Positions 37,850 through 51,500 of a DNA stretch of 64,000 bases are shown one piece after another. The stretch covers positions 43,218,362 to 43,282,361 of the forward strand of contig CM049307.1 of NCBI GenBank assembly GCA_026874595.1. The letters are read 5' to 3'. Numbering within the stretch: the stretch's first letter is position 1; the number at the start of each line of letters is the position of its first letter. The translations under genes were made by a program, and so were the position numbers. The notes beneath the pieces are model-generated. The model did no database searches and was not told the DNA's origin. It was given only the letters and a program-made list of their open reading frames with translations. The stretch comes from Sipunculus nudus. Its lineage: Eukaryota > Annelida > Sipuncula > Golfingiida > Sipunculidae.

Positions 37850-38940
37850 ATGTTTTAATAAGCAACTTGGCAATAAATGATGAAACTATTTTATTCTCAC
37901 CTGAATATAAAAGGTTATTTAGTTATCACATCTAACATTTTGCATTGCCCAAATTATAATCATGTGAAAGTTTAATAATGAATTCTCTGCTATTTCATTC
38001 AAGCTTATGTTTACTGATAAATACAGTAGGCTAATAAATTTTCTTCCATTTTGACCAGGCTAAAACATGATTAAAACAATACATTCGCGCTATGTCCATA
38101 TGATTTTAAAAATATAACTTTGGATCATAAAATTTTTTTTAACAAAATGTATGAAAGAATTTATAATACAAAAACATTAAAATACCATTTGTAAAGTGCA
38201 TTTTTATCATAAAATTGATAGCTGACAGTGCTGCAGTCAGAACTGTGTCTATACAAATTCATAATTGTGATTGCAACATTGATTTTGCAGGAAGACCTGT
38301 AATTATCACAGTACCGAGCATATTCAATGTAGGATTTCCATTTAGTTCTGCAGCTCTTAATTAAGTGACATATCACCAAAAATTCACCAAAAAAAACTTC
38401 AATTGTAATGACAGAGTATATCTAAAGGAAGCTGGTAAGCATTAAGTCTACCTCTGTTTTAATTGCTCACATATATACACATCCACCAAGATCAACAAAA
38501 TTACATCTGGGACACAACACCAGCTACAGCTGCATCATCAAAATCTCCTATCCTGCACAAGGCATGGTGGTAGAGGGGAGGGGTGGCTGTCAGCCCTACA
38601 GTATGAAATTTAAGAACACTGCATATCAGAATATTTGAGCATTTTGGTTGTTTGATAAGGAAAACTTTCCTAAAGAAATGTTGAAAATATCACTGATGTA
38701 ATTACATTATGTGAATGATGGTGAATAATGTGAATGATCAAGTGCAGACTTTAGTCTATTAATGATGGTAAGTTTATATACATGTATGAATATGTACAAA
38801 TCAACAAGCACCCCTGATCCCTTATAAGCCCTGTCAGAGTCAGATAGTACTCAATACGTGTCTCAAGCAACCTATATACTTGCATGGATGCTTCAGGACC
38901 AGAATCAGCGAACAGAACCAATTTTGTTTAAAGGTTTACT
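37850..38940. other. non-coding stretch downstream of TMC
   Basis: No exon with convincing splice sites and no repeat family recognised. If TMC has a further 3' exon it might lie here or further left, but I could not identify one. Confidence 0.5.
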
Positions 38941-38945
38941 CATGG

Positions 38946-39119
38946 GGAAACCTTAAATTATGACCACCATCTGGACCTTGATAAAGTGGTCACAAATTTT
39001 GAGATGGTCGTCTTAGTAAGGTCTTATATATAGAGCAACTAAATTGGGACTGTATAAAAAGTGGTCTCTATTTTGAGGTGGTCATTAAACTGAGGTGGTC
39101 TTTAGTGGAGGTTTTATTG
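38946..39119. mobile_element. small inverted-repeat element (MITE-like) abutting TMC stop
   Basis: The ends are imperfect inverted repeats: left AAACCTTAAATTATGACCACC, and right, read on the minus strand, AAACCTCCACTAAAGACCACC. Between them GTGGTC and its complement recur several times. About 174 bp and non-coding. Similar GACCACC-rich fragments occur near 62580. Non-autonomous DNA transposon remnant is inference. Confidence 0.5.
39113..39118 (-). terminator. candidate polyadenylation signal AATAAA after TMC stop
   Basis: The minus strand reads TAAGATACAATAAAACCTCC, so AATAAA starts 6 nt after the stop. Such a short 3' UTR would be unusual. The hexamer sits in the terminal repeat of an adjacent small element, so this is only a candidate. 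Confidence 0.3.
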
Positions 39120-39123
39120 TATC

Positions 39124-39533
39124 TTACTTGTGTATCTTGTCATAAGGTGGATGGTATGGAAGATTAGGAACAACAGTCGGAGAGTGAGCCCGGTAACCTT
39201 GGTTCTGCGCCTCAGGTCCAGAATTATTACCAGCACTGTTAACCGTTAAATACCCGGGATCCCCTGATATAGCCCCCTTTTCATGTTCCCATGACCTGTC
39301 CATGTAACCTGTATTATAAACGTCTCTGCTCGGGGAATCCCTCTTCAGGATACCTGAAGTGGACGGTACTGGACTGCTGCTTCTGGGAGGTGCTCCGTTG
39401 CTTGACAGTGGCGCCCTCTTTGGGGAAGCTGGGGAAGCTTTAGGTGATATTCCGAGAGGTGTTCTGCTGTTTCTGGGTGAGTTGCTCAGTCCGTTATGAT
39501 CTTCTACAACAGCTTTCACAAAGGTTTTGCCAC
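39124..39533 (-). CDS. TMC: TMC exon M, C-terminal tail and probable stop
   Basis: Acceptor GATTGTAG|GTGGCA after a 6.9-kb intron, 410 nt, 135 codons then TAA (residues 492-627). The region is rich in Ser, Pro, Asn and Arg with repeated SP dipeptides (SPRNS, SPKAS, SPASPK, SSSPVPS), so it is likely disordered and phosphorylated by proline-directed kinases (inference). The stop overlaps a donor-like string CACAA|GTAAGA. An alternative is therefore that splicing continues to an unseen 3' exon. AATAAA lies 6 nt after the stop, inside the edge of a small inverted-repeat element. Confidence 0.82.
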
Positions 39534-42500
39534 CTACAATCAAATATAACATTTCAGTTAGGCACCTGTTAACTAATTTAAATCCATTTGTATGTACATT
39601 TATTGGGGAAGGTTTCTTTTAGGTAAAATTTCTTCAGCATTTATCAGTGTTAACAAGCAAGTGTCATGATCTAACACTTCATTTTCTCAAAATAAATAAG
39701 AAATATGATAAAATACAGAATTCCTCTAAAAATTATGTTTAACAGGATTAATTAAATAAGGATAATCATAAGGTATTAGGAGTAAAACTGCTGATTGGTA
39801 AATATATAAAGTAACATGTATATAAATTATTTATTAAAGAAAACATTCTTACTTTAATAAAATTTTGATAAGTTGAAAACAGAGGAAGCAAGCAACATAT
39901 AAATGTACATGTATATCTGATAAAGACAAAATTTGTTGCTTTTGCAAGGTGTCTTTAAACTTTTGACACTGGTTGTGAAACGTTGTGACACATATCCTGG
40001 AATAAAGCAGTGAAGGATAGTAAATAAATCCAGCTTATAAATGTGGCTGAGAAATTATGGACAGTGTGATTATTATAAAGTTTAAAGTGGCTTATGGTGC
40101 ATGTCACCTTAATGTTACAGCAAAACTCTCACAGTAAAAATAGCAGTCATGGATGAATGAGATAAATGATAACTGATTAACATATTTCCTAACAAAACAT
40201 ATTAAGTCTATTTTTGTATTAACTGCTCAAACATTGTTTTACCAAATGTAAAGATGGTTAAATTCATTAAAAAGACTTTAAATGTAAGATAGCAACAGTA
40301 ATCTGGAAGTGTATTATCTATAAAACACAAATTTCAACATACACATTTATTTGCCTCCATATTTTATCTCACAATTTGCTCTTGTTGTACCTTGAGAATA
40401 CTTACAACAATGGAGGAGGGCAGAGAACTACATTATCTGTTTTTTACCTCCTGTAATTTGAGGATTTGGGCTTGGTAAAAAAAACCCAGCTTTTTCCACT
40501 GTAATATTTACAGTTACATATCCTTTTGCCACCAAACTCTCTCAATAGATTCTTGCATACATACTAACAACTGGATGTCACAGGTCAAATTATGGTTACA
40601 CTACTAGTACATGACAATGCAGTAATTTGATAAAGTCTCATAGCAATGTTAGCCTTATCCTGCTGAAGTTCAGAACATCTTTATAAAAGAAAACAAGGAA
40701 GCACAAGAAGTTAAGCCTGCTTAGCTAAAACTTGGTAAAAGAAAAGCCTTTATTTTAGTAACGAGAAAATTTTATTCCACTAGTTCTATTAGTCAGCTCT
40801 TTAAGCTGTTATATGCACAAATAATGATACAAAGCAATGTTCAATTTATTCAATATAAATGAACAAGTAACACTAGACTTCACTGGAAATAATCTATCCC
40901 AAGACAATAAATAACAGCTCACTCTTTTAGAAATACACTTTATGCTTATTATAAAATTGTATAACATTTTCAAGTAAGCTAACATACACATAGCTGCACA
41001 AATCTAACAGTTAACAAGTGACCCATGGGTCATGACACTCAGCTGACCGGGAAGAGATTTGCAAAAGGAAATTTTATCATCTGAATGGTAGTATATAACC
41101 ATTCAACTGAAGCATCAAACAGATGAACCAACAGGCTGAGATTGTGTCTGTATTAATATATCTCAAAAACAGAGAAAAAATGTGTAGACTTTAAAAAAAT
41201 ACAGGTGGCTCCACCAGTCTGCAGAAACTAATAAAAACACTTAATAGTCAATATCCATGCAAAGAAGCATGGTGGTCTCTGGATTAGTTGTTCAGATACT
41301 TCAGCTTTTGTATCAAATTTCCCATTATTCTGAGGGATACATTGAAGTCCTATAGCTTGAAGTATATGGGTAACAGAGACCTAATTTCAGGTTTCCACAG
41401 ACTCTTTTCATGGGCCTCCTTGCATGACAAGAATGAAGTTTCTAGGTCCAGTTGTTACAATTTGTACCCTGTTGACAGATAACCACATCTTTAAAGGTGT
41501 CAAAAATAGAGAAAATAATTCGTAAAAATTTGAAAAAAAAATAGAGGTGGCACACCCAGTCTGCTGAAACTGATAGAACATGTCATGATCAATATGTATG
41601 CCAAATATCATGAGCATCAGTGTTGTAGTTATTGAGATACTGGAGTTTTTGTATGGAATTTTTCACTATTCTGGGGGGTACTTTGGGGCCCCATAGCTTG
41701 CAGGAAATGGGTAACAGAGACCTAATTTCTGTTTTCCATGGAGACTTTCCATAGGTCTCTCAGAAGGTCAAGAATAAAGATTCTAGGTCCAGTCTTTACA
41801 ATTTGTGCCCTGTTAACAGATGTCCAAATTTTTCAAGGTCTCACAAATAGAAAAAAAATAATTAAAAAATCGAAAAATACAGGTTGCGCCACCAGTCTGC
41901 AGTAACTGATGAAACATCTCATGATCAATATGTATGCCAAAAATCATGACCATCAGTGATGTAGTTAATAAGATATTGAAGTTTTTGTATGAAATTTTTG
42001 ACTATTCTGGGGTATACTTTGGGGCCCCATAGCTCGAAGGATATGGATAATAAGACCTTATTTCAGGTTTTCATGCAGACTTTTAATAGGCCTCTCAGAA
42101 TGTCAAGACTGAAGACTCTAGGTCCAGTCTTAATGATTTGTGCCCTGTTAACAGATGTCCACATTTTTAAAGGTCTCAAAAATAGAGAAAAATTCGTAAA
42201 AAATCGAAAAAAATAGAGGTGGCTAACCAAGGCTGCAGAAACTGATGAAACACTCCATAATCAATATCCATGCAAACAATTATGGTGATCTCTGCATTAG
42301 TTGTTCAGATACTTCAGCTTTTGTATCAAATTTTCCATTATTCTGAGCTGTACTTTGGAGTGCCATAGCTCAAAGGATATGGGTAACAGAGACCTAATTT
42401 CTGTTTTCCATGGAGACTTTCCATAGGTCTCTCAGAATGTCAAGAATAAAGATTCTAGGTCCAGTCTTTACAATTTGAACCCTGTTGACAGATAACTACA

Positions 42501-45500
42501 TCCTTAAAGGTCTCAAAAATTAAGAAAAAAATTGTAAAAATTTGAAAAATACAGGTAGCGCCACCAGTCTGCAGAAACTGAAGAAACATCTCATGATCAA
42601 AATGTATGCCAAAAATCATGACCATCAGTGATGTAGTTAATCAGATATTGAAGTTTTTTTATGAAATTTTTCACTATTCTGGGGGGTACTTTGGGGCCCC
42701 ATAGCTCAAAGGATATTGGTAACAGAGACCTAATTTCTGGTTTCAATGAAGACTTTTCATAGGTCTCTCAGAATGTCAAGACTGAAGATTCTAGGTCCTG
42801 TCTTTACAATTTGTGCCCTGTTAACATATGTTCACATTTTTAAAGGTCTCAAAAATAGAGAAAACAATTCGTAAACTAGATGTGTCGGAATGACACGAAT
42901 GCGTTGCTTGGAGCAAATTAGAAATATTTGTTAAATTTTGTGAATTTTTTTAAGTTCAGGAGGTGTCATATGGTCAAAAGTAGGTCAACAAGGGCAAAAT
43001 GCAAACTTGATCTGTAATGGGTCATTATCAAGCAACACACCAAAAATCAGGCCAGTATCTGCAGGCATAGTGAAAAAAAAGTCCATACATGTGAATTTTC
43101 CATAAAAATTTCTGTCTTTAATGAAATTTTCTATGTTTAGGAGCTGTAAAACAATCAAAAGTAGGTCAACTGGGACGAAATGCATACTTGATCTGTAACT
43201 GTCATTATCTGCCCAAACATAAAACAAGTCAGCTACAAGACTTAGCTTGTGTACCTGGTAGTAGCAAAACAAGAAAAACAACAAATGATTTTATTATTTT
43301 TGCTGTTGTTTTGAATAAATATTATGACCATATAATATGTTTCTTAAAAGGTCTAAAAAAATAAAGTGATAAATGTAAAAATAACAAAAAAATACAAGTG
43401 GTGCCACTAGTCTGCAGAAACTTATGAAACACTCCATGATCAATATCGGTGCAAAGAACCATGGGGGAAAATGCATCAGTTCTTTGGATACTTGAGCTTT
43501 TGTATTAAATTTTGCATTATTCTGGGGGGTAATTTCAGATTTCCAAAGAGACTTTTCAAAGGCCTCCCTGCATGTCAAGAAAGAAGATTCTAGGTCCAGT
43601 CATTATGATTTGTGCCCTGTTAATATATGACCAAATCTTTATTCTGGGGGGTACTTCAGAGCCCCATAGCTCACAGAATATGGGTAACAGGGACCTTATT
43701 TCGGGTTTCCATGTAGACCTTTTATGGGCTTCCCTGGAGGTGAGGACAGAAGATTCTTGGTCCAGTCATTATGATTTGAGCCCTGTTTACAGATGACCAA
43801 ATGTTTAAAGAACAAAAAAACTGATGAAACATTCCATGATCAATATCCATGCACAGAATCATGGTGATCAATGCAATAGTTGTTCAGATACTTGAGCTTT
43901 TGTATCAAATTTTCCATTTTTCTGGGGGGTACTTCGGAGCCCCATAGCTCAGAGGTTATGGGTAACAGAGACCTAATTTCAGGTTTCCAAGGAGATTTTC
44001 CATGGTACTCCCTGGATGTCAAGTTAGAAGATTCCAGGTCCAGTGGTTACGATTTGTGCCTGGTTAACGGACAGACAGACGGACGGACAGACAGACGGAC
44101 AGACAGACAGACGGACGACGGACAAAGAGTGATCGCTATAGGTCCAAGTATAAAATGTTTAATGGAGATTTCTTAGAATTTATTTCTGTATCACAATAAG
44201 ACAATGAAGATGTATATAGTCATTAAGAAAGTAGTCTGGCACTTCACTAGCATAAATACACTCCAATAGCTGGACTGATTAAAACAGCACAAAGCCAGAA
44301 TGTAACCAAGAGATAAGCAAAGCTGATGAAAGGCAAAACTAGCGCCCCCTACTGGACCACACAGAAGTTACCTCTTTTATATGGCATATAACCCGCCCTG
44401 CGTGGTCTCGCAGAAATAGAACGGTAACTTAACAACTCAACTGCAGGATGGACATGAGAATGTGAAGCAGCCCTCTCAAAATAGTTTGGTACCCAGCCCC
44501 TCCAAGGATGGCCTGAATTTCATGAATCACAACTTTAATTACTTACCATGATTGTCTGACTTCTGCTGGTTGTAATTTATAAGACTGGTTGCTTAAGGTA
44601 TGTTCAAACACTGCGAGACTGCATTTTTTTAAAAGGTTTATAACTTTTTATAGATTTTAAGCATAGATTCTAATGATACAATGTTCTTGGTAAAAATGTA
44701 GTGTAGCTAGGTGACCTGCAGCAAACTGGCATTACTCATACTTAATTTTCTTTTGAAACAAGTTTGCCAATGTCTTAAGTTTATGTGAATCTTATAAAAA
44801 TGAGTGCATGTTAGTAGAATCATTAAGTAAGCTCTATGTGGGAGCAAGAAAACTAAGGACAGACCATTGGTAAACAAGCTAGTTTTAGGCAGGTCACCTG
44901 TATAGTTGCACTTTTACCATCTCTTTTTAATGAACTAATACCTGATATAATAAGTATTCATTCAGAATAATATATATGAAATAGAGCAAAAAAAATAAAA
45001 ATTAAAGTTATGTGAATTCTTTAATTGGAATGACTGCATCAAGTCATTAGTACAAGAAAATGCACTGGTAGAAGAAGAACTGTGTTATTTTAATGATAAT
45101 CTCAGCTTCTCATCAGTGTCCTTTGGTTAATGTGTAGCAAAATCAAAAGCTCACAATCATTAATAATGACCTGTTAATTCGTACAAGCTGCATGTGTCAA
45201 AATTCTAAATGGTGCACAGAAATATGCAGATGTGGCAATGGCTAAGAGACCAGAGGTCTGTATTGAGTTGAGCAATAGATCTGAGCTATTGTTCATGTTA
45301 ACTGTAAGCCCTCATATCTATAGAACTTACTTGTGAATTATGTACCATGTTAAAAATATCTCATCCTTCTCCAATCTGTCAACATTTAAAAGTCTTTTTA
45401 AAGTCCCTTCCCCTACAAGTATATTAGTGGTATTTTACCAAATTTCAATATTTTTTAGGATGTTTATCAATCTGTTTCTCATAAGGATTGCCTTACATGG

Positions 45501-48500
45501 TAAACTGAATTCAGATTCAAATATACACAACTCCAATAAAGCAACAGCATTAGATCATATTATCATAAATATAATGATGTGATCACTTATGTTATCATAC
45601 ATATATTAATATCATATATATTTTTTAGTAATACATAAAATAAGGGAAAATTAGTTAATCATCTCTCCATGCTTTCTCATAATTAAATTATTCAGACCAT
45701 GTGGCTTCAACAAATCTCTTTGTTGGAAAAAAAAACTTAATTTACTATTCTTCAATTTATATAATGAATCATAACAAAACATCTGCAGGCTAAAAAGTGT
45801 GTATTTTTTAATTTTAAAAATAATACATAAACTATTAGATTATGAGAAGCAGCAAATTGGATGTTATTGGTATAGTTCAAAAAGTTAAATGTACTTCAAC
45901 TAAAGAATATGCAAATTGTATGAGCATAATACAATAATAAAAACCTGAATTTTATTGAAAATGTGATGACTTATATTAAAGTGAAATTAGTTTGTCAGTA
46001 AATTCTGGAATAGATTTCGAATCTAGATTTTTCTTTCACCCAGATTTCTAATCTTTTATCCTTATTCAGCACCCGAAAAGTTTAAAGACAGAGAGTTTTC
46101 TTGGTCCTGTTCCTAATTTTATTCAATAAATGAATGGAAATGAGTTACGTAACAACATTACCTATATAATAAAATATTAATTACTAAAATATCTTTAAAC
46201 ATCTATAATTTTTTATAAATTTCATATCTTTACCATCTGAAACTTCTCAGTGCTAGTTTTGCTGTTAATTAGGTAAATACCAATTAGTAAATTTTTCTCA
46301 CATCAACAAAATGATTTATTTGCATTGTTTTGTTAAGAAACATAAATTCCTGAGCTCAGGGATATCAACATGCTGACAAACACATTTATATAAACACAAA
46401 TTATAACAAGATACACTACATGCCTGCGGTAGTAGTAAGACCTACCTGGTGATGTGGGCATTTTGAGACTGGTATAGTCCGTCGCCCCTGAGGGAGGACC
46501 AGAGGGACTCAACAAGGGACTAGCAGCAGCCTGGCTCCCCCGGGCCCCGTAATGAGGATATGAATGTTTGGTCTGCTGCAGTAAACTGGTCAGGTATTTC
46601 TTATCCATTGATTCCTGTTAATGTTAAAGTAAAACATATCTAAATATGTAACATATTATATTAAAATGGATAAACATTATCCTGAACCATGGTGGCTTTA
46701 TAATTGGACCAGGCTGTAATCAGCACTTATTTACAGTATGAATGTAAAAATGTAAAAAAAAATATTTTTAAAAGTTTGGTTTTACCTGGGTTGAAATAAG
46801 GAACATAAATGTACTTGTCTGATAGAAAAGCTCTTTTGAACATTCTGGCTTAGATAATCTGTATGATTATTTTTAAAACATGAATATATTTTAAATTAAT
46901 TGTGGAAAATAACAGTCTGATGCAACTAGAATACTGACAAGTCAGGAGGTGTCCCATGAAAGGCCCATAGACTGTCAGTGTGGGATGAGTGATGACTAAA
47001 AAATATAAAAAAATATAACAAAAAAATTTCATGCAGAGACAGAGGGAACTGACCAAAAACAATATCTAGCGGTAAACATCTGAAACAAGATGGTGAAGTT
47101 TTAATTATTGAGTCGTGTATGAAAGTGAAGGAGTAGAGTTTCCCAAGCAACAGAGGCATGATTACACCTGATGTATCAAACAGTAAGCCTGGTCAGCATA
47201 TAAATCAGTAGGATAGTCCTGTGATCTCAACCTTTGAACCTGTGATGTAACAAGTGACCCATGGGTCATGACGCTCAGCTGACTGGGAAGAGATTTGCAG
47301 AAGGAAATTTTATCATCTGAATGGTAGTATATAACCATTCAACTGAAGCATCAAACAGATTAACCAACAGGCTGAGATTATGTCAGAGTGTATTAATATA
47401 TCTCAAAAATAGAGAAAAAATTCGTAAACTTTAAAAAAATACAGGTGGCTCCACCAGTCTGCAAAAACAAATAAAAACATTTAATGGTCAATATCCAAGA
47501 AGCATGGTGGTCTCTGGATTAGTTGTTCAGATACTTTAGTTTTGTATCAAATTTTCCATTATTCTGAGGGATACTTTGGAGTCCTAAGATAACGGTAACA
47601 GAGACCTAATTTCATGGCATTGACACAAATTGACACTTTTCATGGGCCTCCTTGCATGACAAGAATGAAGATTCTAGGTCCAGTTGTTACAATTTGTACC
47701 CTGTTGACAGATAACCACATCTTTAAAGGTCTCAAATATAGAGAAAATAATTTGTAAAAATTTGAAAAAAATAGAGGTGGCACACCCAGTCTGCTAAAAC
47801 TGATGGAACATGTCATGATTAATATGTATGCCAAAAATCATGACCATCAGTGATGTAGTTTATGAGATATTGAAGTTTTTGTATGAAATTTTTCACTATT
47901 CTGGGGCATACTTTGGGGCCCCATAGCTCGAAGAATATGGGTAACAGAGACCTAATTTCTGGTTTCCATAGAGACTTTTCATAGGTCTCTCAGAATTTCA
48001 AGAATGAAGATTCTAGGTGCAGTGGTTACCATTTGTGCCCTGTTAATAGATGTCCAAATTTTTCAAGGTCTCAATAATAGAGAAAAAAAATCGTAATAAA
48101 TCGAAAAATACAGGTGGCGCCACCAGTCTGCAGAAACTGATGAAACATCTCATGATCAATATGTATGCCAAAAATCATGACCATCAGTGATGTAGTTAAT
48201 GAGATACTGAAGTTTTTGTATGAAATTTTTCACTATTCTGGGGGGTACTTTGGGGCCCCATAGCTCGAAGAATATGGGCAACAGAGACCTAATTTCTGGT
48301 TTCAATAGAGACTTTTCATAGGTCTCTCAGAATGTCAAGAATGAAGATTCTAGGTCCAGTCTTTACGATATGTGCCCTGTTAACAGGTGTCCACATTTTT
48401 AAAGGTCTCAAAAATAGAGAAAAAAATTCGTAAAAAATAAAAAAATACAGGTGGCGCCACCAGTCTGCAGAAACTGATGAAACATCTCATGATCAATATG

Positions 48501-51500
48501 TATGCCAAAAATCATGACCATCAGTGATGTAGTTAATCAGATATTGAAGTTTTTTTTATGAAATCTTTTACTATTTTTGGGGGTACTTTGGGGCCCCATA
48601 ACTGGAAGGATATCAGTAACAGAGACCTAATTTCTGATTTCCATGGAGACTATTCATAGGTCTCTCAGAATTTCAAGAATGAAGATTCTAGGTCCACTCT
48701 TTACCATTTGTGCCCTGTTAACAGATGTTCACATTTTTAAAGGTCTCAAAAATAGAGATAAAAATTCATAAAAAATCGAAAAATACAGGTGGCACCACCA
48801 GTCTGCAGAAACTGATGAAACATCTCATGATCAATATGTATGCCAAAAATCATGACCATCAGTGATGTAGTTTATGAGATATTGAAGTTTTTGTATGAAA
48901 TTTTTCACTATTCTGGGGCATACTTTGGGGCCCCATAGCTCGAAGAATATGGGTAACAAAGACCTAATTTCTGGTTTCCATGGAGGCTTTTCATAGGTCT
49001 CTCAGAATGTCAAGAATGAAGATTCTAGGTCCAGTCTTTACCATTTGTGCCCTGTTAATAGATGTCCATATTTTTAAAGGTCTCAAAAATAGAGAAAAAA
49101 AATTGTAAAAAATAAAAAAAATACAGGTGGCGCCACGAGTCTGCAGAAACTGATGGAAAACTCATGATCAATATGTATGCCAAAAATCATGACCATCAGT
49201 GATGTAGTTAATGAGATATTGAAGGTTTTTGTATGAAATTTTTCACTATTCTGGGGGGTAATTTGGGGCCCCATAGCTCGAAGGATATGGGTAACAGAGA
49301 CCTAATTCCAGGTTTCCAAAGAGATTTTTCATGGACCTCTCTAGATGTGAAGTACGAAGATTCCAGGTCCAGTGGTTACGATTTGTGCCTTGTTAACGGA
49401 CAGACGGCCGGACTGCCAGACGGCCGGACGGACGACGGACAAAGAGTGATCGCTATAGCTCAGATGACTTACAGTCAGCTGAGCTAAAAATCAGTATGGT
49501 TCTTCCCCTGTTGTTAGGTAATCCAAAAGTGAAATATTTTAGAGGAAACATTTACACTGCCTCCACAATCTTTTCAAGATGTGGGTCCTCTGACTTCCAA
49601 CTATGACCTCTTGACCCTAAAATCAAAAGGATTCTAACATTACTGGTGGTCGCACGGGCCATAAATAAATCAAGTTTGAAATGCATATATGTCAATTCAA
49701 ACTGGAGTTATCCTCCAGAAACATATCTGAGGACAGGTGGCTCCTGTGATCTTGACCTTTGGACCCCAAAATCGATAGGGATCTCCCCCTATTGGCATGT
49801 GAGCTATATGTGCAAGATGGAAGGTCTGGGCAGAAAAAGTTTGGCTTTAACTGCATCCACAAACCTTTTAAAGATATGGGTCCTGTGACCTTGAAATTTG
49901 ACCTCATCACCCCCAAAAATAAATATGGTACTTGCTTTAGTGGTTGGCCATATACAAGTCCAATTTCAAATTCAAATGTGCATTCAAACTTGAGTAATCA
50001 TCCGGAACCAATTTTTGGACAGATGGACAGACAGACGGACAGGGTTATTACTGTAGGCACCTGCTTATTCAAGTGGGGCCCTTATAAATTGAATGTCTTA
50101 ATTACAGACCCTATTTTTTTTACTATAAAAGAGAGCTAGGTACATGTATCACAGAGATTAATGATTTCCCATTTTACTTTTAATGGCACTCCTTTAACAG
50201 CCTGTAATAGAGAAGTGCCCATAACAGGCCAGTGTTTGAAAGGATAAGGTTTGCCAGTTTGTTCTTTGTAAAATCAATATAGTTATTATCTATTTACATG
50301 TTCCAATTTTTACAAAATGTCACATGATCAAAACTGACCAATGAGAGCTGCTTCCTGAGCAGGTGCACCATCTGTTGGTGTCCATTGCTGATAACCCGGC
50401 TGTAGTGGAATGCAACACTGTAAGGATAAAACATGGCTGTCAATCTGGAATGATCAACATGCATGCACCTCTGTAATACTGAAACACACAAATGTCAATA
50501 TATAATAATAAAATATGACATAATCTCCAATAAAGAATTATGACAGTTACTCTGTTATATTGAGACATGAGTCTTACTTGTGTATTAATGAAACATGATT
50601 AACACTGTAATACACGTCTGTTACCCTGTAATGATAAAACATGAAGCAAATATTACCCTAACATTATATCTAATATATTAACTTAGTAAATTCAGTGTAA
50701 TTTGTACATCACACTGGAAGAACAAGGTAATGGCCAGGTTGTTGACACTTAATTGTTGCAAAAGATTAAGTTTTAATGCCATTTGTTGTTATTGCCCCTT
50801 CTTTCTAATATATCTGACAAAAATAAAATATTTTACCAGGATAATAGGACTTCTTTGGATGTGCATACATAATAATTTGTGACCAGTTGTGTAAAAATAG
50901 GACCAATTAAATCGAAAACATAAAATGACCAATCAGTGATATAATCAATTAATTGGCATACCACTACTAATCTACCAAATATGCTGGGATAATTTCAGAT
51001 GAGAACTTACCATACTGACAAAGATTTTCCTTGGTACTTACAAGAGGAGAGCAATGATGAGGCCGACAAAGCCCTGAGAAGTGAGAAATGCCAGTACTTG
51101 CTTCAAGATGGCCGTCTGTCCCTGCCACTGCTCAAACAGGTCAAGCACAACCTCCCATGTGTTGTTATTACCTTGATATGGGCCACATGTATCTGAAGGC
51201 TTGATTCTGTAAAGGCAGAGCATCATCATAATTATTGGGCTTACCCTAAAACAGGCCATAGGTATCTGACAGCTTGCTTCTGTAAAGCAAAGCAACATTA
51301 TTATTATTGTTGTTACCCTGATACAGGCCATAGGTATCTGACAGCTTGCTTCTGTAAAGCAAAGCAACATTATTATTATTGTTGTTACCCTAATACAGGC
51401 CACAGGTATCTGGAGTCTTGATTCTGTAAAACAAAGCAACTTTGTTATTATTGTTGTTACCCTGATATAGGCCACAGGTATCTGGAGTCTTGATTCTGTA

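Larger units (their letters stand above)
39534..46445 (-). other. TMC intron M/L (6.9 kb)
   Basis: 39534-41010 and 44140-46440 are AT-rich without recognisable features. 41014-44138 is occupied by an HT/F1 repeat, into which a truncated pearl-like piece is inserted at about 42874-43225. Confidence 0.7.
46615..50338 (-). other. TMC intron L/K (3.7 kb)
   Basis: 46615-47249 shows nothing recognisable. 47250-49490 is a complete HT/F1 element. 49540-50060 is an F4 repeat copy with GTGATCTTGACCTTTGGACC and a GGACAGATGGACAGACAGAC tail. Confidence 0.7.

Noticed and set aside
49646-50139. Overlapping plus-strand ORFs of 80 and 126 residues
   Set aside because: They are translations of the F4 repeat, with the (GGAC)n tail in frame, and the equivalent copy at 32828 does not keep the frame.
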